Shown: positions 22,701 through 32,826 of the stretch, piece after piece
Layout: every line of letters starts with the position of its first letter
Numbering within the stretch: position 1 is the first letter of the stretch
From: Porphyra umbilicalis
Taxonomy: Eukaryota; Rhodophyta; Bangiophyceae; Bangiales; Bangiaceae
Direction of reading: 5' to 3'
DNA: 54,076 bases
Assembly (NCBI GenBank): GCA_002049455.2
Contig: KV919182.1
Span: 1 to 54,076, forward strand
The notes under the pieces: generated by a model
Databases searched by the model: none
Told to the model about the DNA's origin: nothing
What the model saw: only the letters and a program-made list of their open reading frames with translations
Translations under genes and position numbers: made by a program

Positions 22701-23106
22701 CGTCACAAAGATCTCGGGGTCGTGTACTTTGTGCGTGTCGGGCTCCTACTCCATCTTTTCTTTGCGCTGCCCTTGTGCCGTCCATGCTGTTGGCGCTGCA
22801 TTTGCGTGCACTTATTATGTTCATCAAGCTCTCTTTGTGGTCCACTGGGGCAGCAGGCTTTCATATGCATCTTGTGTCCGCACACCGGCGTCATGTGTGT
22901 GACAGTCTTTCTGCTTCTCTAGTATACACCCCATTGCGGCTGCAGCACCCGCGACCCCATAGAAGTTTTTGTTCAGGGCAGGAGGGTCTCGGTGGTCGAG
23001 AGGTTGGCTTGCTGAGCGAACTAGAGGTGGTGCGCGTTATAGATACATCCGCGGTCAAGTGTTTGTTATTGTGCAACAGAATCAAAAGAAAGGAGAAAGC
23101 AGACAA
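19768..23106. other. 3.3-kb stretch without recognisable gene (E1 interior)
   Basis: This is the 3' flank of the Ulp1 gene and the 3' flank of the minus-strand gene. A poly-C run lies at about 20094. Loose repeats of a CTGGGCGCGCTG-type motif occur near 21510, 21720, 21870 and 21980, suggesting a very degenerate repeat of about 200 bp. No counterpart of the D2/E transposase half in E2 could be read in any frame. Confidence 0.4.
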
Positions 23107-26100
23107 TCAATACACAAGCCCGTTTATCGGCCACACTATCACGGAGCCGACCAGTGTACTCAAGCCTACGGCTTTCTTGCCGGTGCCAGGGAGAGGGTAC
23201 CTCGAGCCGTACGGGTAGGGGTGCTCGTCCAAGACCGCGGTGATCTGGATGTCAACCATGTCCTTGTCAATCCGCCGGCTTTGCATCGAGTGCATGTCCT
23301 TGACAAGCCGACCAGTGGCAACCGGCACGGAGAGCTCCGACATGAGCGTGCACGTCTTTGAGTTGGGGATGGCATGAAAAGCCAGCTCCACCGATGACCG
23401 CGTGTGTGTACCTGGGCCGCCAGAGTCATCTGCGGTTGAGACGAGACGGTCTGCCAATCGGCGGGACCTCTTGCGAGGTGGAGAAGATGCAGCACCAGTC
23501 TCGGTAGCCGCAGCCCGCTTGCGGATCTGGGCTGGAGCCGGGTCCTAAACCTCCAGGCCAGCAGTTGCGAGGTCGGCGGCGCGCTGACCTCCCTTTGAAC
23601 GCCTTGTCGCGACCGCCGGAGGAGCACCGTAAGTGGCCGCCGCCGCCCCACCTGCAGCGGCGGTCGAAGCTGCCAAACCGAAGTTGAGCGTACGCTTGCC
23701 TCTTGCTCGAGGCGCAGCGGCGACAACGACAGCTTTTAACGTGCCCTGCAGCGACGCTTGCGCACTGCTTGATGACGGGCCAGTAGTAGTGGCCGCTTTC
23801 GACCGCCTGCCCTGGTCGACCAAGCTGGCGCGCACCCCCGTTACTGCGGTAGTTGCGGCGCGGTCCAACCCAGCGGCCGCGTCCCCACCTTTTCCGTCCC
23901 GCCCGCTGCCGCTTGTCTTGCGAGCACTGGCTGAATTGGCGATGGCATCGCCTCTCTTCTTGACGGCGGCATCCCCCCCGCCCACACCGAAAGTGCGGCG
24001 CTCGCCCACCTTGCCTGCAACAGTGCGTGAGGTATCACATGATGCTGCCGAACGGCGAGGCGGCAGCGGAGGTCGCCGAGCAGACGAAGCCGCAGGCGAC
24101 ACAAGACTTGTCCCACCGCATGGTGTGCCACCGTCGGGTGGCCGTGGCAGCCGCCGCGCACTTAGTGGAGCGGCAAAGCCGCTGCTGCCCGACAATGATG
24201 TCGCCGCCTTCCTCTTCCCCGGTGACTCCGACGGCCGGACCGACTGGCGTGTGCTTTCAGTGGAGCTGACCGCCGCAGCAGGCGGTGATCGTTCAGCAGG
24301 TGAGCGGCCACCGGATGGTGGTGGTTCCGCGACTGAGAATGTCGCTCGTGAAGGTGACGGCGCCGCCGCAGCATCAAAGGTAGAAGCGCCCAAAGCAGCG
24401 GCAGCCGCCACGAGCAAGGCCGAAAATGTGTCACCAGCGGCCACTTTCGGGCAACTATCGGATCCCGCAGGTGTAGAAGCGACTCCATGCACGACACCGT
24501 CGTCGTCTGCAGCTCCGGGTGAGGGCGGTTCAGGAGGAGAAGGCAGAGTAGCAGGAGTTTGGCGAGGCGCTAGTCGTCCTGCAGTCGTACCAGCAGCAGC
24601 CACCGCTCTAGAATTCAACGGAGGCGGTGCCGGTGGGGGTGCACTTGGAGGTGTCGAAGGAGGTTCCGCTGGCGCAGGGCGTGGCGGTCGTGAACCGACT
24701 GGAGACACACTTTTGGAAGACCTAGTCAACTGGGGAGCAGGGCGGGGGGACGCCGGTTGTCTTGCAACTGTACCAGATGCAGCTGAACGTGCCGGATGAC
24801 CACGAGGCGGCGCAGATAGTGGTGTACTTGGCGTTGTCGGAGGAGCTGTAGTCTGCGCAGGAGGTAGTTGTCGGATAACGATTGGAGACGCACTTGTCGA
24901 TGAGGCACGCAACGGTGGAGCAGCAGGTTTCGACGTTGATGACTTGGGCGGCGCCGAACGAGTAGCAGCTCGTGCACTTCCAGTTGCACCACTCTGTGTT
25001 GTCTTCGCAGCAGCTGCACCCGCTGCACGTGCCAGCAGCGCCGCCCGAATCGACACGCTGTCCGAAGTAGCCTTTCTGGTAGTCGCGGGGGTGGCCGTCC
25101 CCGTGGCAGCCGCGAGAGCGGCGTGCACAGCAGTGGGGTGGTTGGGGGGCAACGGGGCGGGCAGCTCCTTGGGTGCCATGCGGGTGTGATGTGTTGGCCG
25201 CGGGGACCCGAGTGGCACAAAGCTGGCAGGGCGAAGGGGCCGAGACAAGAATTTCTCGCCGGTTCGCCTCGGAGCTGCTTGTAAGGATGCCAGCGTCGCC
25301 GGCGACGGAGCAATGTGCGGAGCCGTCCGCAGTCCGCGCAAGACCCCGAGCACGGGCGTGCGCGCCTTACCCTGCATCCGCGCCGACTGTGCGAACCCGG
25401 AGATGTCATTCGTCATGGACGCACGCGCCGCCGGCGACTTGTCAGCGAGGAGAAGGAACTCGGCTAGCCGCTGTGTGACTGTCGCTTCGCGCTTGAGGGT
25501 GATCTTCGACAGGACGGCCGTAACCGTACTGATCTTGATCGTGGACGACTCCTTGGAGCACACAGACGCGATAAGGTCCTTGTCTACGACCACCCCCAGT
25601 GGCCAAGGTGCGTCCTTGTTAGCCTGCCGCGGCCACCAGGGCAAGCAGAGCCGCAACCGCCTTGTGGACATCCCTCCCGCCACGGCCGCGTTGCCCTTGA
25701 CAAGCGCACTACGAAGACGCGTCAGACGGTTCGTAGAGGCGTCCAGAATGGCGCGAAGCAACTCCTTTGCATCGGAAGTGGGGATGTGGTTGGCCGGTGC
25801 GTAGTGCATCACGGGGGCCAGGCGCTGCCAACGCTGCCGCTTCTGGGGCCGGCCGCCGACTTTCTTCCGCTTAGGCTTGCCATCAGCGCGTCGCATAGCG
25901 CTCGGCTCTCCCTCCCGCGAGGAGCCCGACGAGCTGCTAGAGCTGCCCGAGTCAACCTCCTTGACGTTTTCGCCGCCATCGACAGATCCAGTAGGGTGTG
26001 GGGCGCCATCCGCGGCAGGAGGTGGGGAGCCTCCACCCGACGAAGTACCGCCGCCCACAACGACACCACCTCCCTCCACAACCACGCCGCCACCCGCCAT

Positions 26101-26898
26101 AACCACACGACCACCCCGCACAATAACGCCATCACCCATCGCACCCATTCCACTTCCCAGGGTCAGGCCGAGCACCCCACCTCCCCCGACCTCGCCATCG
26201 GCATTGTCTGCGTCCGCATCGGCCTCAAGAATCGCTGCGGCAGCAGCTTGAGCTCTAGCAAGGTCGTCGGACGCGGCTTGAGAAGTTGTCGCCGGTGCTG
26301 CCGTGCCGACACTGCTGGGGACACCGTTGGGGGCGCGCTCGGCGCCGCCTGCTGTGGCCTCACCCCTACCAATGGCCGCCCCAGTTGCACCGTCACCACG
26401 CCCCGCTCTTCCAGTCCACAACTTGCCACTCGCGCGTCCTCTGCCCCCTGCTTCTTCGCCCCCCGCCCCTTGGCTCGCAGACACGACCAGCTCGTCGCCC
26501 ATGGTGGGCGGCAGATGACCGATGTCAAGCGGATCGCCAACGCCACAGGCAGCCGCTGACCTCGGCTTGAGCGCCAGAAGAGAGCCAGACGCCGCCATCA
26601 TGCCGTCGGCGCTCTCGATGTAACGGTACAACATGCTCAGCACTTGCGTCGCGGGAGCGCTGTCCACCACGTTCTGGTCCTCAAACACCGGCAGCCAGAA
26701 GATCTTGCCCGTGGTGTCGTAGCCCGACACGTGCACGTGAAAGTTGAAGTTGGTGTTGTTGTTGGAGAAGAACTCAATCATGCCCAATATCTGCTCCAGC
26801 CGTGCTTGGGAAACGGGACCCGTGCGCCCTGGGCCGACAAAGCGCAGCAACTGGCTCCAAGTCCGCGCCGCCGCGGCACGCACGGCTGCGGACACCAT
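23107..26898 (-). pseudogene. Large transposon-associated protein with DUF8039-like C-terminus, one nonsense codon
   Basis: The frame runs from ATG 26896-26898 to 23107 (about 1,263 codons) and is broken only by a TAG at 23545-23547. An N-terminal globular part (about residues 1-100, with FFSNNNTNFNFHVHVSGYD) is followed by a Gly/Ser/acidic linker, a basic stretch KPKRKKVGGRPQKRQR (about residue 340), a second globular part (DAKELLRAILDASTNRLTRL), a long Pro/Ala/Thr/Ser-rich tail, PPRKRSRR, then a compact C-terminal domain past the TAG. That domain has the pattern V..GR, IT.VLDEHPYPY...PLPG, GS.IVWP, as in DUF8039, which in plants accompanies En/Spm-type transposon proteins. The open frame continues upstream to 27324 through a duplicated segment, so the start is uncertain. 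Probably nuclear; function unknown. Confidence 0.5.
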
Positions 26899-26990
26899 GA
26901 CGCCTCCCACGTGGTACAACGAGAAGCGGTTGAGAAGCAGCGCCAGCACCCAAGAGCGCAGCAAGTAGGTCACGAGCGCCGCAAGAAAGA

Positions 26991-27207
26991 CGGAAGAGCG
27001 GGGCTCGCCCACGCCGGCAACACCAGCGAGTGCAGTCCGCACCGCCCAGCGCGGGCGGCCGCGGCAACGACGCGGGCAGGCCAAGAGAGGTTCAAAAAGA
27101 GCAAAACGGAAGAGCGGGGCTCGGCCACGCCGGCAACACCAGCGAGTGTAGTCCGCACCGCCCAGCGCGGGCGGCCGCGGCAACGACGCGGGCAGGCCAA
27201 GAGAGGT
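26991..27207. repeat. 101-bp direct duplication, 116-bp period
   Basis: Positions 26991-27091 recur at 27107-27207 with two differences. It lies upstream of the chosen start of the minus-strand gene. The interval is not a multiple of the unit, so it encodes different peptides in the two copies. This argues that it is 5' non-coding sequence. Confidence 0.7.
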
Positions 27208-27640
27208 GCACCCCGAGGGGCCGTGCGGGACCGGGCCGATCGCCAACAGCGCAGGGCGCGCTTGCGCGCGCTGGCGGGAGGGGGGAGAATCTTGCGCGGT
27301 TGATGAGCTGACGCACAGGGGCATTCACGAGACACCGCAGCGCTTACCACCCTCGAGGACCCCAACCAAGAGCGTGGCGGGCCCAGATCACCCGCCGACG
27401 GGTGCCCCTGAGCTCACGGGAGGGCCAGTCAATGCCCCAATCTGGGGCCCGTCAAATTGCAGGGGCGAAAAACACTGTAAGAACATCGGCACCCTAGCGC
27501 TGCATGAGCCCAATTCATTTTGCAGGCGAAAAGCGCCAAATTCGAGCGACAGCCAGAGCGGCCTGAGGCGGCGTTCAGGAGGGGTTATCCTGGCTTCCTA
27601 TTGGCTGAATCCGAGGCACGGACAGAAACTGGCTGTTTCG

Positions 27641-27734
27641 TGCCGTGCCGAGAGCCGAATGCGGGCTGAAAACGCATCGAATGCGCCCCTTGGAGACTAG
27701 TGGCACCTTCTCGCCGCAAGAACGGAGGTCTTCC
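27641..27734 (-). repeat. Right inverted end of E1
   Basis: This is the inverted partner of 14928-15021, about 74% matched by eye. About 70 bp outside it (27803-27817), a direct-orientation near-copy of sequence left of the left end (14901-14915, GTAGTAGTACCGCG-like) is visible. Confidence 0.5.
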
Positions 27735-27883
27735 TGGACCGCGATGGAAGGTCGGTTTTCTTGATCCGACTTCGGCAAAATCGCCCCGACCCTACCGAGC
27801 CCATAGTAGTTCCGCGTCGGCAGGTCGCATCCGCCGCGACGCCAACCCGACTACCGCAACTCGGGCCCGCCGCGCTCGAGCCG

Positions 27884-28738
27884 CTACCACTGCGCCATGT
27901 CGGCGCCGCCCAAGTATGGGCCGACGCCGATCGCGTCGCGGAACGCCGTGAAGGCGGGCGACGGTAGAGGCTTGGTGAGTCAGTCGGCGGGCATTTCCGC
28001 GCTGGGGAGAAAGTAGAAAGCTACGTCCCCGCGCGTCTGGTAGTCAGGCACCATGTCGTAGGCGACGTCAACGTGCTTGGTGCGGCCCGTCGCCTCGGGG
28101 TTGTTGATCAGTGCAAGGCACGACTGGTTGTCGTCCCCCATCGGCACGGCTTGTCCATCGACGCCAAGCACCCCCAGCAGCTTGCGGAGCCATATGGCCT
28201 CCTTCGTAGCCATGGCGGCCGCCACGTACTCGTCCTCGGCGGTGGAAGTTGCCACAGTCGACTGTCGCTTGCTCGCCCACGCAACGAGACCACCGTTGAC
28301 GGTGAAGATGAAGCCCGTGGTAGACCGACGGCCGTCCACGTCGCCCGCCCAGTCAGCGTCGACGTACCCCTGCAGCGGCTAGCGGCTACCGTACGCCACA
28401 CCCAGACCTGTTTTGCCGCAAAGGCAGCGTAGCACACCCTTGGCCGCGCGCATGTGAGCTTGCTCGGGGCAAGACATGAAGCGGGACAGCACGCCGACTG
28501 CAAACGAAATGTCTGGCCGCGTCATCGTCGACAAGTAGAGCAGGGAGCCTACGAGCGCCGCGTGGCGGTTGCCCTCCGGCACCAGGTCCTTCCCCGTCTT
28601 TGCGAGCTTCACCCCCGACGCCATGGGGGTCTCGTTGGGTGTCGCCATCTCCATGCCGAACGCCTCGAGCAGCGCCGCAGCGTGACCCGGGTTTCTGAGA
28701 GTAATCGTGCTGGCCTTGCGGTCGCGCATGACCTTGAT
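27884..28738 (-). pseudogene. Truncated Ty1/copia pol (RT end and RNase H), two nonsense codons
   Basis: This is a second copia family, different from the complete element at 32.4 kb. Reading leftward, it starts abruptly at 28738 within the late RT region (IKVMRDRKASTITL), continues through the conserved connection (GSLLYLSTMTRPDISFAVG), passes a TAG (28379-28381), then YVDADWAGD, RRSTTGF, STAEDEYVAAA, DNQSCLALINNP and RTKHVDV of RNase H. After a TGA (27980-27982) it closes with LTKPL and a stop at 27884. The right-hand break coincides with the gypsy LTR start, so the gypsy element appears inserted in it; the 5' part is not in the window. Confidence 0.75.
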
Positions 28739-29105
28739 TGTTGCATTCGGCAGGGGCTAAGTCCAGTACTTATGCCCCTGCCGGGACTTGCGCCCGTCTC
28801 TCCGTACTTCGGATTGCGGCCTGTGGGACGGCTGTCCCTCCCTAAGTAGCCCCCCCTATTCGGGCCAGGGGTTACTCTTTCGGCTTTCCTTTCCGTCTGT
28901 TTTCGTCTTGTTATTACGGCGCCGGCCTTGCCCCGCGCCGCCCCGTCTTGCTCGCCATCTAAATCTTGGCGTCCCTCTCGAGTCCTAGCCTTTGAGCGCC
29001 TTTGCACCGTCTAGGTCCTCTCGGTAGGTTGACCCTTTAGGTCCTTCTCTTTTGTACTGTCAGTGTGGTTCTAGGGTATTTGTTCGCGCCTTCTTTGTTG
29101 CCACA
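28739..29105 (+). repeat. Putative 5' LTR of the gypsy element
   Basis: It begins TGTTG and is proposed to end ...CACA, two bases before TGGTGGAGCAGC, which could serve as a tRNA primer-binding site. A hairpin of CGGCAGGGGC (28748-28757) with GCCCCTGCCG (28774-28783) lies near its start. With no second copy in the window, the right border is tentative. Confidence 0.35.
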
Positions 29106-29346
29106 CTTGGTGGAGCAGCAGGGGAGAGGGCGTCGTCCCTTTCGAGGGACGCCTCTCCTCTCGCGAGCCCCGGCGACAACGGTGCGGACGCCCCTGACGG
29201 TTCACGTGACGTGACCACTTTGTGGTCCCGGTCACCCGGCGGCTGTTGTTGCAGGCCGGGGGAGTCGCTCGACGGTGCCCGACGGGCCGTGGTGCCGTCG
29301 TGTCCGGGTTTGTGCTATCTCGAGACAAGAAGCCACCCTGTCTCCG

Positions 29347-31011
29347 ATGGCGAGCGGGGGTGCCGATCCCCCGCGCTTTGCCCCCCCTCATGATACGGGC
29401 GCTGACGCTCGGCGTACGGCCGACGGGTCAGCCCCTGCGACTACGACTCCCCCATTTCCCCACGATGCCTCTGGTCTCCCCGATCCAACCGCAGCGGCTC
29501 CCGCTTCGGGCGGCTCGGGCGCTTCCCTCGGCGATACTAGTCGTCGTGCGGAGCAATCGGCGGTCGCCGAGTTCACGACGCTCGTGCGTACGTTGGCCGC
29601 GTCCGTCCGAGAGCTACGCGCCGACGTGACAACGTTGCGCGACCCAACTGGGACGTTGCCGATGTCGACCGCCAGTGGACCCCGGCCCACTGACCCAACA
29701 CCGGCAAACACCCTGGCCCCGCGCGACCGGCCCCGGTCGCGCAGGTCCGCTGCCTCAACGTCGCCGTTGGCCTCGCGGAGCGCGGGCGTACGATCGGATC
29801 GCGACGCCCGCTCTTCGCGGTCTGCCGATGACGACGAGCCGCCCCGAGACCCGAGCAGCAGCAGCAGCAGTGACAGCACCGGCCCCGCGCGCCACCGCGT
29901 TCGCTCGCGGCGCCGCACCCGCACGCGGGTCACCGGTCGGACAGCTTCGACGCCAATGGCGGTCATCCCCTGGCCGCTCCCCTTGACGTCCAAGCATGGC
30001 CCGTTCTCGTCGCTGCTCGACTTCCGCCGCTACCTCGTCCGCAATGCGGATCCGACGTATGGCCGGTCGAAAGCAAGCCAACTCCGGAGGCGCAATCGCC
30101 TGCTGGACGGTCCGTTCCACGGCGTCGCGCTCTTCGATGGCTCGGATCCGCTGGCCGTCCTGGCGCTCCTCACTCGCTTCCGCACAGCCGCGGACGAAAT
30201 GGATGTCACTCTGGGCGAGGCCTTGTACCTCCCCGCCTACCGCATTGGCGGTGAGGCCAAGGACGACTTCGTCCAGGAAACAAATGGCCCACACGGCAGC
30301 GCCGTCGGTACCAGTTTCCCGCACACGATCAACTTTCTATTAACCCGCTATGCACCCGAGGACGCCCTGCACACCTCCGAAATGGCGCTCCGTACCGCGG
30401 AGCAGCGCCAAGACGAAGGCGAGCGCGCTTTCTATCAGCGGTTGATGCGGCTCGGCCGACAGCTCATGGGTATGTACGACCCGGGTCAGCTACGGTACCT
30501 GTTCCTACAGGGGCTCCACCCCTCGGTTCGTGCCCAAGCCGAGCTGGCCGACCGCACATGCGCCACCTTCGACGAACTCGTGGCGCTTTCGCAGAAGATC
30601 GGCGATGGGCTCCGCTCGGTCAAGGTCACCACCGGCAAAGCCGACCGGTACGCCAAGGCCAAGAGCGTCCTGCAGCTGGGCTCCGGGAGCGGAGCGAAAG
30701 CCGAACCGGTCCTCTGGGAGGCGCCACCAGCGACGACGTCGGAGGCCACGCCGCCACAGAGCCGGAACCCCATGGGTCGGCCTCTACCGCAGCAGCCGTT
30801 CCAGGCATTCAACCCTACGCCACCGGCGGCCCGGACGCCGTCGGTCAGAACGGCAACCCAATGGCCTCCCAGACCGGGCGGTCCGGCGGGACGGCCGGCT
30901 CTGGTCCACCTGAGCCAGGTGCAATGCCACCGCTGCCGCGGTTTCGGTCACTACGCCCGCGCATGTCCTTCGCCCGACCGGGCGATGGGGACAGGTGCGC
31001 CCGAGGCATGA
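29347..31011 (+). CDS. gag: Ty3/gypsy Gag (554 aa) with CCHC zinc knuckle
   Basis: Structural protein of the retrotransposon particle. ATG 29347 is the first in frame after the leader. An acidic/Ser/Arg-rich N-terminal third (about residues 1-200) precedes a retrotransposon-gag capsid domain (about 215-430, with FRRYLVRNADP, FPHTINFLLTRYAP, ERAFYQRLMRLGRQL and QLRYLFLQGLHPSVR). A Pro-rich linker follows, then one knuckle CHRCRGFGHYARAC (C-x2-C-x4-H-x4-C, about 527-540) for RNA binding. The stop TGA (31009-31011) overlaps an ATG (31008-31010) opening the pol frame, which is -1 relative to gag. The frame is fully intact. Confidence 0.82.
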   Translation: MASGGADPPRFAPPHDTGADARRTADGSAPATTTPPFPHDASGLPDPTAAAPASGGSGASLGDTSRRAEQSAVAEFTTLVRTLAASVRELRADVTTLRDPTGTLPMSTASGPRPTDPTPANTLAPRDRPRSRRSAASTSPLASRSAGVRSDRDARSSRSADDDEPPRDPSSSSSSDSTGPARHRVRSRRRTRTRVTGRTASTPMAVIPWPLPLTSKHGPFSSLLDFRRYLVRNADPTYGRSKASQLRRRNRLLDGPFHGVALFDGSDPLAVLALLTRFRTAADEMDVTLGEALYLPAYRIGGEAKDDFVQETNGPHGSAVGTSFPHTINFLLTRYAPEDALHTSEMALRTAEQRQDEGERAFYQRLMRLGRQLMGMYDPGQLRYLFLQGLHPSVRAQAELADRTCATFDELVALSQKIGDGLRSVKVTTGKADRYAKAKSVLQLGSGSGAKAEPVLWEAPPATTSEATPPQSRNPMGRPLPQQPFQAFNPTPPAARTPSVRTATQWPPRPGGPAGRPALVHLSQVQCHRCRGFGHYARACPSPDRAMGTGAPEA

Positions 31012-32372
31012 TCACCCTGCGCCTGCGCTGCGGTGGCTTCGCCACGGACGTCGACTTCGTCGTCGTCCCCCGTCTCGCCGTCCCTGTGCTGCTCGGCACC
31101 AGTTTCATCAACCGCCATGTCGAGGCGCTCTACCCGCGCCGTCAACGCGTCAGATGGTCCACCGATGCTTCGGTGCCCATCTTATCGTGCACGGCACGCG
31201 GCAAGAAAGCACGCCGCCGATCCCCGAGGGATGCCACGGTGCGCCTCGCGCAGCGGCGGGTGCTTCCCCCGCAAACCCGTACGGCCCTGCTGGTCACCGC
31301 CGACCTCGCTGGTCAGGTCCTAGTCGCGCCGTACAACCGCCTTCACAAGCATCACCGCTGTCAAACGGCGCGTGGCCTGGCCGTCGTTGTCCCGGGGTAA
31401 CGCTTCAGCGTTGAAGTTGCTAACCTCAGCGACAAACCGGTCTGCCTCCGCAAGGGAACTATCCTCGCTACCGTTAGCCCGGTCGACGATGTCAAGTGCC
31501 TGCTCGTCACTGACGACGCGGCATCGCCCACCGCGGCCGCAGAAGCGGTGCTAGACCCAGTCGATCTCTCTGGCGTACCCGACCGGCTACTCCCGCATGT
31601 CCAGGCACTCATCCGCCGCCATGTGTATATGCTGGTCGGGACGCTCGGCTCCATCGACGCCACCGTCCACCGCGTGGAGGTCCAACCCGGGACGAAGCCG
31701 ATACGGCAGCAACCGTACCGCGCGGGTCACCATGCCCGTGACATGATCCGTGACGAGTTCAATCGGATGCTGGAAGCCAAGGTCGTCCAACCAAGTACCA
31801 GTGAATGGGCAAGCCCTGTCGTTGTCGTCCCCAAGAAAGACGGGTCGCCACGCCTTTGCGTCGACTACCGTCGTCTCAACGCGGTGACCAAGAAGGACTC
31901 CTATCCCATCCTGCGGATGGAGGATTGCATCGACTCGCTGGGAGACGCCCGCGTCTTCTCAGCGCTCGACTGCAATGCCGGGTATTGGAAGATACCCATG
32001 GCCCGGGACGACAAAGACAAGACCGCTTTCACCTGCCACATGGGCACGTACGAGTACATGAAGATGGCCTTCGGCCTCACCAACGCTCCCGCGACCTTCC
32101 AACGTGCCCTCGACATCATCCTGTCCGGGATGACCTGGCAAACGTGCCTTGTCTACCTCGACGATGTCATCGTCTTCTCCGACACCCCGGAGAGCCACGT
32201 GAAAGCGCTCGACGAAGCCCTGACCCGCTTGGGTCGGGCCGGCGTCACGTTGAAGACCAAGAAGTGCCAGTTCTTCCAAACGTCCGTTGAGTACCTCGGG
32301 CACATCATATCCCCTGGGGAGATGCGGGTGCAGAACAAGAACCTGGAGGCGCTCGCGAAGGTAGGTCACCCG
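31008..32372 (+). pseudogene. pol: Ty3/gypsy pol, part 1: protease remnant and reverse transcriptase
   Basis: From the ATG overlapping the gag stop, the frame shows only the second half of a retropepsin-like domain (VPVLLGTSFINRHV). The usual catalytic D-S/T-G-A segment is absent between the Gag knuckle and this point. A TAA at 31398-31400 then interrupts a frame that is otherwise continuous into RT. RT motifs are KPIRQQPYRAG, WASPVVVVPKKDGSPRLCVD, FSALDCNAGYWKI, FGLTNAPATFQR and the catalytic LVYLDDVIVFSD. The reading frame is cut after ...GHP by the copia LTR at 32373 and resumes in phase at 37339. Confidence 0.8.
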
Positions 32373-32791
32373 TGTTGAAACGCAGTGGGGATAGGGGTTG
32401 GGGGACCACGGTGAAGTGGTTGAGTGGCTTGAGCTTGTGTGTGTGTGTGCGAACGTGCTTTGTTGGTTGTCCTAAGGATCGCCCGCCTCTCCCAACCGAG
32501 AGCACCTCTAAAATAGTCCCCACCGGCCCAAGTGCTCGCCCCTCTCGCGCCCACACCGACGCCCACGCCCTCGCACCAAATCGAATCACTCACCAGATCA
32601 AAAGCCACTAGAGCAAAGCGAAGATCAAATCCAAAAACATGCCAAAAGTAACGCCCCAAGATGACCCAACACAAATGTGTGCAACTTGACCACGTCTTGC
32701 AAATGTACCATGTGGGGTACCATAAGGGTCACCGACCATCGTCCAACCGCGAACCGCCAGTGGAGTCGGCGACGAGCATCACAGTCCAACA
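32373..32791 (-). repeat. Copia 3' LTR (419 bp)
   Basis: It runs from TGTTG to CAACA with perfect terminal TG...CA, and reads the same as the partner at 36915-37333. On the minus strand a TATA-like CTATTTTAG (32508-32516) lies inside. Confidence 0.92.
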
Positions 32792-32803
32792 GTCCTCCTT
32801 GCT
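32792..32803 (-). promoter_or_regulatory. Copia polypurine tract
   Basis: On the minus strand AGCAAGGAGGAC immediately precedes the 3' LTR start TGTTG. This is the expected place for the plus-strand primer. It is short and imperfect, so the call rests mainly on position. Confidence 0.5.
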
Positions 32804-32826
32804 TGTTGCCGCGGCGGTTTTTGTTT

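Larger units (their letters stand above)
14928..27734. mobile_element. E1: large Ulp1-bearing DNA transposon-like unit, about 12.8 kb
   Basis: Inverted 94-bp ends (14928-15021 and 27641-27734) align at roughly three quarters of positions and share CTCGGCACGGCA. The same motif (CTGTCGGCACGGCA), followed by a CCAATCAGA block, occurs at the left end of E2, so E1 and E2 look related. Contents are a frameshifted SWIM/zinc-finger/Ulp1 gene (plus) and a long gene with a DUF8039-like C-terminus (minus). No gene with the later DDE motifs was found. Exact outer borders and a target duplication could not be fixed. Confidence 0.45.

Noticed and set aside
19768..23106. Degenerate D2/E transposase half in E1
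   Set aside because: No frame shows the GFE..ESP, FDTAC, DRFH or AERQH patterns, even allowing frameshifts.
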